A stretch of 64,000 bases of DNA from Cliona cf. orientalis. Its lineage: Eukaryota > Porifera > Demospongiae > Clionaida > Clionaidae. Below the pieces are notes generated by a model. That model had not been told where the DNA came from, made no database searches, and was given only the letters and a program-made list of their open reading frames with translations. The translations under genes and the position numbers were made by a program. Every line of letters starts with the position of its first letter. The first letter of the stretch is position 1. Of the stretch, positions 47,824 to 58,510 are shown one piece after another. Location of the stretch: NCBI GenBank assembly GCA_963930775.1, contig OZ005689.1, positions 19,677,775 through 19,741,774 on the forward strand. The letters are read 5' to 3'.

Positions 47824-47882
47824 TAGTCTCGTGCCCAGCCCCCTTCATGCACGCGCGAAAAAGGGGGCTGGGCACGAGACTA
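47824..47882. mobile_element. 59-bp palindromic miniature element of the F family
   Basis: TAGTCTCGTGCCCAGCCCCC, a short loop, and its reverse complement GGGGGCTGGGCACGAGACTA. The exact 9-bp repeat AGCTCAAGA lies on both sides (47815-47823 and 47883-47891). Termini and duplication length match element F. Confidence 0.88.
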
Positions 47883-48141
47883 AGCTCAAGATGAGTTTGG
47901 GAGGGTAAGGATTTGATATATAAACTGCAGGCTGTCACTAGCACTAGCCTCGTCTTTTATCAGAAGGTCTTTAGGCTGGTCTGTCATGATCGCATGCATG
48001 TGGTTGGTGCTACGTTTATACCGGAAGTTTACCCGGAAATGTATGATTACATGGGTAGTCATCACTGGCTTCATGTGGCTTCTACTTGCATGCACCTGCG
48101 ATCATAAGATGAAAATTTGCCTTGATTGTGTGATTCTTTCC

Positions 48142-48225
48142 TAGTCTCGCGCGCCAGCCCCTCCTACCCACAAAGGGAGAAAGGGTCTGGTCAAATGCCT
48201 ATAGGGCCCGTGTCCCCGCGCACTG
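48142..48225 (+). repeat. Left terminal inverted repeat of element F
   Basis: About 80 bp, inverse of 55636-55716. Likely carries the promoter of the RecQ gene, whose ATG is 122 bp inside the element. Confidence 0.9.
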
Positions 48226-48263
48226 TATCGTGCGCGCCAATCAGATTCAAGTAAGCTAGTCAC

Positions 48264-49739
48264 ATGATAATGGAAGCATGCAATTACACTAAAAATACGT
48301 GCGATCGCGATATTAAATTCGTGAACGAGGGGCTGGCACGCGAGAGCGAGTTCGAGTGTACGTGTGAATGTGCAATGGATGTTGAGGCGGCTCTGAAAGT
48401 AGCAGTGGCTAGATTAGGTGTTGCAGAATTGAGGGACAAACAGAGAGAGGCTATAGAGTCATTTGTGAGTGGCAAGGACGTCTTCGTCGCCCTACCTACG
48501 GGGTATGGAAAATCTTTGTGCTACCAGATCTTGCCTATTCTATTTGACGCCCTTCGTGGCCATCCAACACAGACTTCGATTGTAGTAGTAGTGACTCCCC
48601 TCACTTCTATCATGAAGGATCAAATATCGAGCTTGGAGAACATGCAACTATCAGCTGTACATGTGACTTCTGCAGTGTACGAGAGTGAGGAAGATGCTAT
48701 ATTGGAAGGAAAGTATGGAGTAGTATACTTTAGCCCTGAGCAGTTACTACGCCAAAGCAAGTGGAGAGAAATGTTGCAATCTGATGTGTACCAGAAGAAC
48801 CTGGTTGCCTTTGTAGTAGATGAGGCTCACTGTATGAAACAGTGGTAAGTTTTTGTGTTATTCAGGAGTCAATGATTTGAGTGTTGAAAACTTTCATCTC
48901 CTTGTTCGTGCAGGGGTGATGAGTTTCGGAGAGAATTTTCACACCTAGGAGAAGTGAGAAGTCTTATCCCTGGCCTTGTTAATGTGATGGCACTGACAGC
49001 TACAGCCACAAGGATGCTTCGCTTGGACGTGTGCAAGGTTCTTGGTGTGGGAGATCCTCATGTTGTGACTGTGTCTCCAGACAAATCCAATATTCTTCTA
49101 GCCGTATCAACGTTTGAGTCACTTGAGGTTACATTCATGCCCATCATGGAAAAACTCCGTACTGAGCGAATCAAAATGGGGCGTACTATCATTTTTTGCC
49201 AACAACAAGAGACTTGCGCAAGATTGTATTTGCTTTTTCGGCTCTTTTTGAAGACTGACTTCACTAACCCTCGAGGATATCCTGACTTACCTCAATTTAG
49301 ACTTGTGGACATGTATACAAGTGGGACGCACCCAGCAGTAAAAGAGTCAATCATCTCCTCCTTTGCTGACAGTAATTCTGTGCTCCGAGTCCTGATTGCG
49401 ACAATAGCTTTTGGTATGGGGGTGAACCCCCCAAATGTCCGCTATGTGCTTCACTGTGGCCCTCCACATGATGTTGAATCATATGTGCAGGAGATTGGAC
49501 GGGGTGGAAGAAGAGATGGTGGCATTACATATGCAACTATTTTTTATTCACATGCTCACAAACGTTTTGTTAACAAGAGCATGGTAGCCTATTGCGAGCA
49601 AAATAGTTATTGCAGACGTGACACACTTTTTAGTGACTTTGACATGTATCAACATGCCGATTGTAATGTTGGATGTATGTGCTATGATGTATGCAAGCAG
49701 ACATGTAATTGTGATAAATGTATGCAAGCAGACATGTAA
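48264..49739 (+). CDS. RecQ-family DNA helicase encoded by element F
   Basis: Exon 1 (48264 to about 48845) and exon 2 (from about 48914, after a ~68 bp GT...AG intron) give about 470 residues without a visible break. Motifs in order: ELRDKQREAIESFVSGKDVF (motif 0), LPTGYGKSLCYQ (Walker A, near 48490), VVTPLTSIMKDQ (Ia), FSPEQLL, DEAHC (48819-48833), VMALTATAT (III), TIIFCQQQ (IV), LIATIAFGMGVNPPNVRYV (V) and YVQEIGRGGRRDG (VI). The usual RecQ motif VI reads GRAGRDG. A cysteine-rich tail (CRRDTLFSDFD...CNVGCMCYDVC) matches the RecQ zinc module. No HRDC or winged-helix domain is seen. A 3'-5' helicase acting in transposition or repair of the excision site is the likely role. The start could also be the Met at 48375. 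Confidence 0.85.
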
Positions 49740-51226
49740 TTGTGATGATTGTATCTTTATTATAATGAAACGTTTTAATGATTTTTTGTGGTTCTGAAGA
49801 ATAATTATTAGCAACCAACATAATTATACCTCATGTATAATATACAATGCTGTAACTTTAGAGTACACCAGCCAATAGGCTGCTCCATTTCTCCTTCATC
49901 CATGAATGAAACTTGGCTGAGTCTATTGTCTTCACAAGTATAAAAACAATTGAATAAAATTGAAGGATGAAGTAGGGATGGCAGGATCAAAAAGTACACA
50001 AACAAGATTTGTAAGGGATAATCGCATCTACTATACATCCCTACGCTTGCTTTTCTTTATCATTACGCACTTATTAATGTCAACATACTTGTCGAGTGAA
50101 GTATGTGGAAGACATTCAGGTTATTCCTAATTGTCACGATGGTGGGATGGTCAGTTTGATTCAATCACATGCATTATTACTGGTTATTTTTGCATCCCTC
50201 AACTTGAAAGCAAGCGTAGGGATGTATAGTAGATGCGATTATCCCTTACAAATCTTGTTTGTGTACTTTTTGATCCTGCCATCCCTACTTCATCCTTCAA
50301 TTTTATTCAATTGTTTTTATACTTGTTCCTGTTCTTTTTTATTGCACATGGTGCATTTTATCAATGCCATCTTACATGGCTTGCTCACAACTTCTGATTA
50401 AGTGGACGATGGGAGGTGCCGAAGTTTCGTAGCCACGCCTCTCGTTAACTTGCGTTCATATTCCTATGTGATGAAGCAGGCTGATAAAGAAGGCTGTTTT
50501 AGGCGGCCCTAGTAGTGATGAGACTCTTCCGTTTAGGGAGAAAATCAAGTTCTAAATTTTATTGTTAGCAGCAGCTACTCGGCATAATTCTCTGATCTGT
50601 ACGTTACCCGGCGCTCCTCGAGCCTTGCGCCCTGTTCAAGAGTCGCCGCGCCGCCATTATGATATCCGTATGATCTTTCCAGCGGAGCATTAGCGCTGCA
50701 CGCGCTAGCGAGTAGCTCGCCTATGCCTAGCCTAGCGCCTTACCTTACCGCTCCCCGAGCCTTGCGCCTTCGATCCAGCTAGGCTAGCTCGCCTCGGCCT
50801 CAGCTCGAGGAGCACCCAAGCTCGCCTGGGGGAGGGGGCGCTGTCACATGACTTCACCATGGCAACACATTCCGAGCATGCGCATTATATTACAAAATGG
50901 CGTATCAGACACACTCAATTATCAATGCGCCGTACACACCCACTATTATGTAACTCAGGTCGAGATAATGCCGAACTTGCGTGCCACTGCACTGCGCGCT
51001 ACAAAATGGAGTGGATTTATACTCAAACTAAGACGAGCGATTAAGGCAGTCTTGAGCTAGCCCTGATAATGAAAAAGAAAGAAAGAAAGAAAGATTGAGA
51101 AATGGCCATTTTTTTGAACATCTGGTTCTGGCATATACAATTGAGTTGATGAATGATCTTGGTCTTGTTAGATAGATAATTTGCTGGAGATTCTGATTTT
51201 CACACTTATAAATTTCACAAAATTAC
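49740..51226. other. Spacer between the convergent genes of element F
   Basis: Contains the 118-bp inverted repeat described separately. A CG-rich block at 50580-50840 has repeated CTCGAGCCTTGCGCC / GAGCCTTGCGCCTTCG and GCTCGCCT words. An (AAAG)n tract lies near 51070-51093. No gene supported. Confidence 0.5.
49934..50326. repeat. Perfect 118-bp inverted repeat (arms 49934-50051 and 50209-50326)
   Basis: By eye the two arms are exact reverse complements, from ACAAGTATAAAAACAATTGA to CATCCCTACGCTTGCT, with a 157 bp spacer. Located about 200 bp after the RecQ stop. Confidence 0.9.
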
Positions 51227-52637
51227 TTATTTTGAGATATTTGGATATTTGCAATGTATTACATATAATAGCATATCCGGGCCATCCCTACTTATAGAGT
51301 CTACCGACTCTATGATAATAGGCTTTTTTATCTTGATATGTTTGTGACTTCTACCTTCAGAAAATGAGAATGGTTGTACATTTTGTGTAAGCTCACTAAC
51401 AACCAGTGTTACGTCCTTTTCGAGTGACGCTATGGTATGAAAGTCAGCACTGTGGTGTACCTCGAATGACTCATCAAAATTGGTGAGGATGTGATCAAAA
51501 GAACTGATGCACTTTCCAAGTCTTGTGATTGCTTTCTCGGTTTTGTTGGCTCCTAGACCCTTGATACCATCCTTCAGAACTCTATTTAAATGTTCCATAT
51601 GTAAATCGCATGGTATGTTGTTCCCCTTGCCACCACGTGTGTTAATGAAACGTGACCACTTCAGTTGTTGGGACAAATGAGGCGACAATATAAAATTCAT
51701 CTGAGCTAATAAAGCAAACGCTTCACAGGAGTAGTTCTTCCATTGAGCAGCTTTGAAAATCAACATTAGAAACTTCCAACACCTTGGTACCCTTTTTCCA
51801 TCTCCTGCACGAATGCCGTCTGCAAACTCAGCATATAATAATCCCAACGTCATCACTTCTTTTGCATATGCTTGTACATTATCTTCCTGGATAGAACCAC
51901 CTTCATCGCAATTTGTAGAATTGTCTGAATCTTCACCTTTTCCGTCTTCGTCCTCATCTTCATCATCATCATCATCATTTCCATCATCATCTTCTGCAAC
52001 CTCTTCTTCACCCTGTCTGGTATCTTTCTCACTTTCTTTGCAACTATTGTCACTTTTGCTGTAATATGTTGAAACTGGATCGTGCATTCGTACTTCCACA
52101 CTATGACGAAGATCAACATATGAGTGGACAATCACATGACAAATGTGGTCAAGAATCGCACGTCTATCGGATTTTGGTAGTGTGAGCACATCTTCGGGGA
52201 CCAATAGCTCACATGGAGTGTCATCAAGGTTATCCATACCCAAAACTTCCATCGCAGCAGCTAATATGTGCGAAGTAGTAACAAGATTAAAGAAGCTATC
52301 ATGAGCGTTGAAGTCCTTTTTTGGTTTTTTCCCAACATTCCTTCTTTGAATTAGATTTCTTATTTGATATAGAGTTCCATGATCGGAGGCAGATGAGGTC
52401 TTGTACAAGAGTTTCCAAATAACCTGAATTAAGGATAACAATTATGCTAGAAATGTGATATTCAGTGGTCGTTCACCCCTTGCTGAGTGTTTGCCCTTTA
52501 AGAGCTAAGACTATTTGTATAAAATTAATATTAGTAGCTAATAGCTATCTACCATTTTTGGCTCCTGAATTACGCTCTGATATCTGATAGCTATTATTTC
52601 TAACTACAGTATCAGGATGTCAAAAGATTTCCCATGG

Positions 52638-52722
52638 GACGACCCCCCCCCCCCCAAGAATATAGTGGAATCATATAGCTGTACAGTTGGGCCCCCCCCC
52701 CCCCCCCCCCCCCCCACCCCCC
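52638..52722. repeat. Poly-C tracts in an intron of the DUF6589 gene
   Basis: Two C-runs (about 52640-52653 and 52690-52722) separated by a short unique stretch; the longer one is interrupted by A. Lengths may be unreliable in assembly. Confidence 0.85.
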
Positions 52723-54344
52723 ACCCAGCATAAATACACCACTGACGTTAAATTTTCCACTCACTTCTAAAAAACATAGCTTTGTATGCCAGTCTTCGGC
52801 TGTTGGCACCAAACCATTGATTTGGTCACTCGAAGTGATTGAACTTGATCTTATCATCTGACTCCCTCTAGCCCGCTTTGCAGTCAACTGATCTCCACCA
52901 AATACGACAGTGTGAAAACTTGTTTTTGTCATTTCTAGATGGTCACCAGTACTCGGAAGATCTATGTTAACTGTTTCTGTCTTTGTTGGCACATAGTTGT
53001 GTAAATGCTCCATTATTCCGATCATATCATCATATTTCATCTCATTTTTCTTCAGGACACCCAGTGGAACCTATATACAAGGACCTCATAGTTATGTTGT
53101 GTAAATGAAACTCATAACTATTACTTACCACTTCTGAAACTTTCTCCATTTCACTTTCATGATCATGAGGAATGTGACGCACGACAACATCAGAAAAGTG
53201 CCTTTTAAAGAATGGCATGTACTGGATCAGGTTACGAGAAACAAGAATGCCGAAGTTGGACATCATTGCCTCCACATCACTGTCAGATGGGAGTAGATCA
53301 CTTAACATAGGATTGGGGTTGATAGATGGTGGCTCGTTGGAAGCATCAGACAAGTCCACACGATCCCTAGTGGCATACAGATGAAAGTAATGCAAGTCTG
53401 TTGCCTGCCGATCAGATCGCATGTGACGAGGTTTAATCTTTGAATCCACGTTATCGCCAACAAACTTGAAGCCATACCATTGTGACGAAACATCTTTCTG
53501 TACACCTGCTGGGTATACATGAAGTATAATAATTTAATTACTAATAGCAAATATCTGGGTGAGGTTTGGGTGAGATGTTGCTTAGCATTTACCATAATTA
53601 ATTTATCACAAGGCATCATGAACACTTGAAGTTCAAACCCTATAGATAGGAGGATCTATGGGGATAGAGTAGCTATAAATCCACTGACATTGGCTAGATT
53701 CTGAGTTGGTTGTTGAATCTTTATTCACATTCCTATCGTCGACCTCCAGTGTAGACTGCTCTGATTGAATAGAGAAAGAGTCAACGGAAGGTTCGTCAAC
53801 CAACTGGAAAGGTGGTGGAAGTGGTGAGACTAGCAATGCTTCAGACTGATTTGTTCCTTGCTGAGTGGCAGATTTCTTTGGTGTAGAGGTCAATGGGTCA
53901 TCATCGGCAAGGAATGAATGAGAAGAATCTAAGTCTTCAAAGTTGCTGATGTCAGTCATAAAGGAAGTAGAAACCAAGTTACTCCTACTGAGTACATCCA
54001 CGTTCTATGTCAATAAACAAAATATAATAATATTCACGATTAATAATTATTAACACACTACATTCATTGTTCATACACAACCTCACCTGGATGTGTGAGC
54101 TATCTGATGTATTGTCTAACAGGGTTGAGCTCCATTCCTTCACTGGGCTGTCAAAATTTTCACCCAACTTGTCGAGAGTGTTGAGTGCTGTTTGTTGTGT
54201 AGTACACAATCCAAGCTTATGCAGCGATGAAAAAACCTGTTAATTATAATAACTACATTATAGCTAGTTTACACTCCTTGTCTCACCATACCACCCAATG
54301 CTACACACAGTACTGTATAGCTCGAGTGACACTAGAATTAATTT

Positions 54345-54376
54345 TAGTCTCGCGCGCCAGCCCCTCCTACCCAAAA
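54345..54376 (+). mobile_element. 32-bp single-ended insertion of the element F terminus
   Basis: TAGTCTCGCGCGCCAGCCCC plus TCCTACCCAAAA, identical to one end of the F family, bounded on both sides by AATTAATTT (54336-54344 and 54377-54385). It lies in an intron of F's own DUF6589 gene. Confidence 0.65.
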
Positions 54377-55635
54377 AATTAATTTTTGTAAAATAAGTGT
54401 TACATGCAGCTCAGTATGAATGTATAATTAATTTGTACCTGCTTTGATGATCGGCCAGCCTGCATAATTAGTGCAATGAGCTTCTGTAGTAAGCACATGT
54501 TGTTTCTACGATTTTTGCACAGAATAGCTGTACACATGGCTATTACAGCATTGCGATCAGAAGGAGTTGCTACTCATCTTCTACTCTTATTACTCTCACG
54601 ATGTTTTGCCTTCAGTGGCCTAGTGCATTCTCTTAGAATCGATAATAAGGTAGGTGAACATTCCTCCATTTCATTGATGATCATCTCACACTTAAAAGTA
54701 CGTAGGTTTTGTACATTGGAACTCTTTAGAACAGAATCATGCCTATCAGAGCACATCACACGAATTTCCTCACGTACTAACTTTCCCACCTTAGCAATGA
54801 TAGCGGCTTTGACATCCTTATGATTCAAGCATTCTTCCGCAATAGCCACCTTGCTGCCACGAGCAATAAGTTTGCCAAATTTCTTTCGTGTAGGTGTCAA
54901 AACAATAGATTTCGGTTTTGCATACCCAAGAGAAACCTGCATTAAAGTCCAATGTTACAACATAACGAGTATTGTCCATGCAGGGGGTGTGGCACGTGAG
55001 ACTATAACACCCGAGATTCACGTAAAGTAGCAAGATAAAGAAATACTTAAGGAACACACTTACACACTTACCACTACTGGAGGAGATGATGATGATGATG
55101 GTGCTGCTGAAAAGCTTAGATGTCGTCTAGCATGTGCTTGTGTTAGCCTTGCTACTTTCACACGATTTGTTGAGTCATCATCAATCTCTGCAGAGGATCT
55201 CTTGGAACCAACAAGTTCATGCTGACCTGGCTGGGAGGATAGAACTGATTCGATATTGGCAAGGAGTAATACTTTGGTTTTTTCATAGCGTTCAAACAAT
55301 GTGAAACACCAAAAGCCTGAATTGAATTAACATGTGTTTGCACGTGTGCAGCAACAGTTTCGAGACTCCTGTCAGCTTCAACTTTCAATGCAATGATGTC
55401 CTTCCACTCAGATAGCGCTAACTTCGAGTTAGGACCCAAGGGTAGCCTCCTGTCGTGAGCGTCTGTAGTGCTATTACAGCCTAAACACGCAGCGGTAGAC
55501 ATCACCCGAACAGCTGATCGTGGTGGACCGCAACACGCAGCATGCAGTGCAATTAGGTCACGGAAATATTCGCGATAAACCCAAGGTATGTAATTAACTA
55601 CGTATTATTCTTATTAACGCACGCCGGAAGAACAT

Positions 55636-55716
55636 TCCGCGGGGACACGGGCCCTATAGGCATTTGACCAGACCCTTTCTCCCTTTTTGGGTAGGAGGGG
55701 CTGGCGCGCGAGACTA
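55636..55716 (-). repeat. Right terminal inverted repeat of element F
   Basis: Inverse partner of 48142-48225. Confidence 0.9.
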
Positions 55717-55725
55717 ATTCTTTCC

Positions 55726-56104
55726 TTGAAGGCACTTGATCAAAGAGCCTTGATCCATGTAGCAAATGGATTAGTATATAATTTGCACGCATCCCTTTTC
55801 CGTTGTACGTACAGTATAGTGGGATTGAGATTGCCATCAGAGATTGAAGTACAGGGCATATGGTAGTGACTACCCCTTGTTTAGAACATGATTTACCCAG
55901 TGGGATATGGATAAGTTCACGTATTGATGTTTGTTGGGCCACTCCAAATGAGAATATAGTTTCCCGTCTGCCGCCCCTCTGATGCTACTGCTTTATTTGA
56001 ATATTATGTCCATTATGTAGCTAGCTAGGAGCAGTACTGCATCATGAATAATGTTCTTTGAAGCTAGCTAGTCACGGTGATGTGTGTTCTTACCTGTACT
56101 GTAC
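55726..56104. other. Spacer, no feature seen
   Basis: AT-rich DNA right of element F. The open frame at 55598-55942 spans the TIR edge and is not supported. Confidence 0.4.
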
Positions 56105-56589
56105 TAGTCTCGCGCGCCAGCCCCTCCTACGCGAAAAGGGAGAAAGGGTCTGGTAAATAACGTACCATCCATCCGCTTGTCCCCGTGGAGTGCACATGAC
56201 ATCATAGAATATGACATCATTAACTGCAAACATCACGACCAGACAAGAACGAAGTGATAACTTCTAGCTATTTCTCCTTCAATGACATATAGCCTAACTC
56301 AGCGCTTGCTGTCTTCACTGCATCCTCGAGCTTCTCCATCGTTCCTGCCAAGATAGCACGTGACTAGTCTCGCAGGCCAGCCTCTCTTATGAGTGACCAC
56401 GAACTTTATTGTATACGCATACAATTTAAGCAGCTACTTTGCGCATTGCGTACGCCCCGGATGGTCATGTGACTAGATACTGCCATTTCATTGGTAGTTC
56501 ATATAGCCTACACGGGGACAAGCGGATGGTATGTTATTTACCAGACCCTTTCTCCCTTTTTGCGCAGGAGGGGCTGGCGCGCGAGACTA
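56105..56589. mobile_element. 485-bp non-autonomous relative of element F
   Basis: The ends TAGTCTCGCGCGCCAGCCCC and inverse match for about 80 bp per arm, including GGGAGAAAGGGTCTGGTAAA and CCATCCGCTTGTCCCCGTG. The outer ~48 bp resembles F; the inner part differs. GTAC lies on both sides, but an exact 9-bp duplication is not clear. A third partial terminus (CTAGTCTCGCAGGCCAGCC) is inside near 56364. Confidence 0.85.
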
Positions 56590-56898
56590 GTACATACTGT
56601 ACCTAGCTTTCATGACAATAATGCCGCTTCTTGCCAAGGTGCTGCTTTCAGCGTGCACTAGCTAGCCCCTTCGAAGCATGGTAGGTGTTAATTTTTATTT
56701 CACAACTTTCAGAAAGTGTTAGATTTTAACCCGAGGCGTGCATGTGCGAGGGTTACGGTAGTCGTTCTGTGTGTATGTCTGCATAATGCGCCAAGGGTTT
56801 TGCACTGAAGTGCCTTCATTTTTTAGTAATGCAGTATCCACTATGCAGTATGGCTTTTCATACTGGTTCTACTAAAATCCTTGTTTTCTTTATACAGA
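56590..56898. other. Upstream region of the SAMD3-like gene
   Basis: No recognised first exon. A polypyrimidine/AG acceptor (TTTATACAG) ends at 56898. Confidence 0.35.
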
Positions 56899-58510
56899 AT
56901 GCTGAGTTGAACAAGTCCTCAAAATGGCACCTATCATTCATGATCCCCGACAAGTGCACTTATTCAGGCAGTGTTCAGAAGGCCATTGAAACTGGAGTGG
57001 TAACTTCCAAGGCTAGAAGGGACATGGTCACAGTTCTTAGGACGCTAATGTTGCAGCACACCACTATACCTGATGGCATCCACTACAATGCAGTTTGCGA
57101 AGCACTTGTTACAAAGTTCCCTAATCTAGCCGATGAAGAGGATGACAGTGGCTATGTAAGTACTTATTTCATAGTAAACCTATTTTTGTTTACGACAAAT
57201 ATTCTGATTTTAATTTTGTAGGGTGATTGGAAGTTGTCATTAAGAAATTCCTTCAAGAATTTTCGCAGACAAGAACGAAAATTCGGAGAATGGACCGTCC
57301 AAACGAAAGGCACCAGCGACTCGTAAGCCACCATCAAAGAGGATGAAGTGCACACCTAGTGAAGACGACGACGACCTGGATGATGAAGAATTTGAGGAGT
57401 TCGTTGGGGACCTAGCTGAAGAATGGAGAAAGGATAAGAAAGAAAGAAGTATGGCAACTGTCAAGAGCCTGTTTGACCAAACCGCTAACCGGAGAAGGCA
57501 GTGTATCATTAATGACCGGCCACTTCTTTCAGAAGTATATGATGCATTTCCGTGCTATTCCTCATCCAGATTGGTAAGTTTTCATGGTACTTACTGTTAA
57601 CTACAAGTCATTGATAGGTGTTCATTAAATAGAATAATATGCCTGCTTAAGGTTTGATCAGTTATTTTTCTCCCACGCAGATTCGAAGAGACTTCAAAGC
57701 CCAGTACGAAAGTGAGAACCATATTCAGACGTTTAAAGATGGGTGGGAGAGCTATGTGGAGAAGGTGATAAAGCTAGCCACAATGGAGTCATCTTCACGA
57801 CCTGTGGTTCGAAAGCTCTTGGAACAACTTGCTGAAGAGGAGGCTAAACTTACACAAGGTTGGTTGAGTTTGAGCGTCGTATTAAAGCTATACAGGTAGC
57901 AAAATTTTGCTTGTATGTAAACATGGAGCAATATTGAATGGTTTGTGTTACAAGTATTATGCTCTCCATGCACTTGCAGATCATGAAGCTGTGCTCATAT
58001 TTGAAATCATAATGAAATTGCTCTATCCAAGAGGCCATGCAAATAGGAGTGAAATCTTTATGAAGAGATTTGAGGTATGTTTATTGTAACGCTTGGATAC
58101 TTTCTTCGTTTATATAGGTTTACAATATTATACATGTATTAGTATGCCGAACCATCTACAGTGTGTATAATGTAATTCTATCTTACTGTTTTCAGACTTG
58201 CGATGTAAACTTAAATCAAGAAGTAGAGAAGATTTCACACAACTCACCGTACATCGTCATTACAGGAAAGCCGGGAAATGAAAATGCACAGTATTTTGTT
58301 TGTGGGGAGAAAATGGTCCTCATAGAATCAAAGAGCTTCCTTGACTGTGTCATTGACCTGTTTTGTTGTTATTTTGTTTTTGATATGGTTTACCCCGAAA
58401 GCCTTACTGGAATTTTTTGGTTTATTCAGAAGTCTCTGTTTAGGGTCATTGATGACCAGGTGTCACCGTCATTCCTTGCAAAACTCACCAAAAATCTTTC
58501 AGCTGTTTGA
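56899..58510 (+). CDS. SAMD3-like multi-exon gene, partial 5' end
   Basis: Exons with good GT/AG borders: 56899-57155 (KWHLSFMIPDKCTYSGSVQ, TTIPDGIHYNAVCEALVTKF), 57222-57573 (GDWKLSLRNSFKNFRRQ, then basic and acidic stretches and NDRPLLSEVYDAFPC), 57681-57858 (IRRDFKAQYES), 57980-58074 and 58196-58510 (NSPYIVITGKPGNENAQYFV, LDCVIDLFCCYFVFDMVYPE, stop at 58508-58510). The layout recalls the large animal family labelled sterile alpha motif domain-containing protein 3-like; no SAM domain is visible in these exons. The second exon needs a one-base shift near 57275 to join its two halves, so it may be a pseudogene or contain an unrecognised splice. The family often occurs in many copies, so a mobile origin is possible. 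Confidence 0.5.

Larger units (their letters stand above)
51227..55505 (-). pseudogene. DUF6589-family protein of element F (candidate transposase)
   Basis: Read leftward. First exon (55505-55060) has CLGCNSTTDAHDRRLPLGP and a coiled segment with a frame change near 55320. Exon 54942-54435 (VSLGYAKPKSIVLTPTRKKF ... NVQNLRTFKCEMIINEM) contains a TGA at 54574-54576. Short exons follow at about 54230-54090 and 54001-53640. Exon 53507-53112 has WYGFKFVGDNVDSKIKPRHM, exon 53040-52770 HTVVFGGDQLTAKRARGSQ and LVPTAEDWHTKLCFLE, and the last exon (about 52423-51227) WKLLYKTSSASDHGTLYQIR, an acidic loop, CWKFLMLIFKAA and NIPCDLHMEHLNRVLKDGIK. These are DUF6589 hallmarks. GDNVD, GGDQLT and HMEHLN could be a D-D-E triad; that is my inference. 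Confidence 0.72.
48142..55716. mobile_element. DNA transposon F (7,575 bp): RecQ helicase plus DUF6589 protein
   Basis: The left end TAGTCTCGCGCGCCAGCCCC has its inverse at the right end. Arms match for about 80 bp, through AGGGTCTGGTCAAATGCC and CTATAGGGCCCGTGTCCCCG, with very few differences. The exact 9-bp repeat ATTCTTTCC flanks the element (48133-48141 and 55717-55725). It contains two convergent genes whose starts lie near the TIRs (RecQ at 48264 plus, DUF6589 gene from about 55505 minus). A 9-bp duplication is usual for Mutator-like elements, but neither protein is a typical MULE transposase. Confidence 0.88.
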
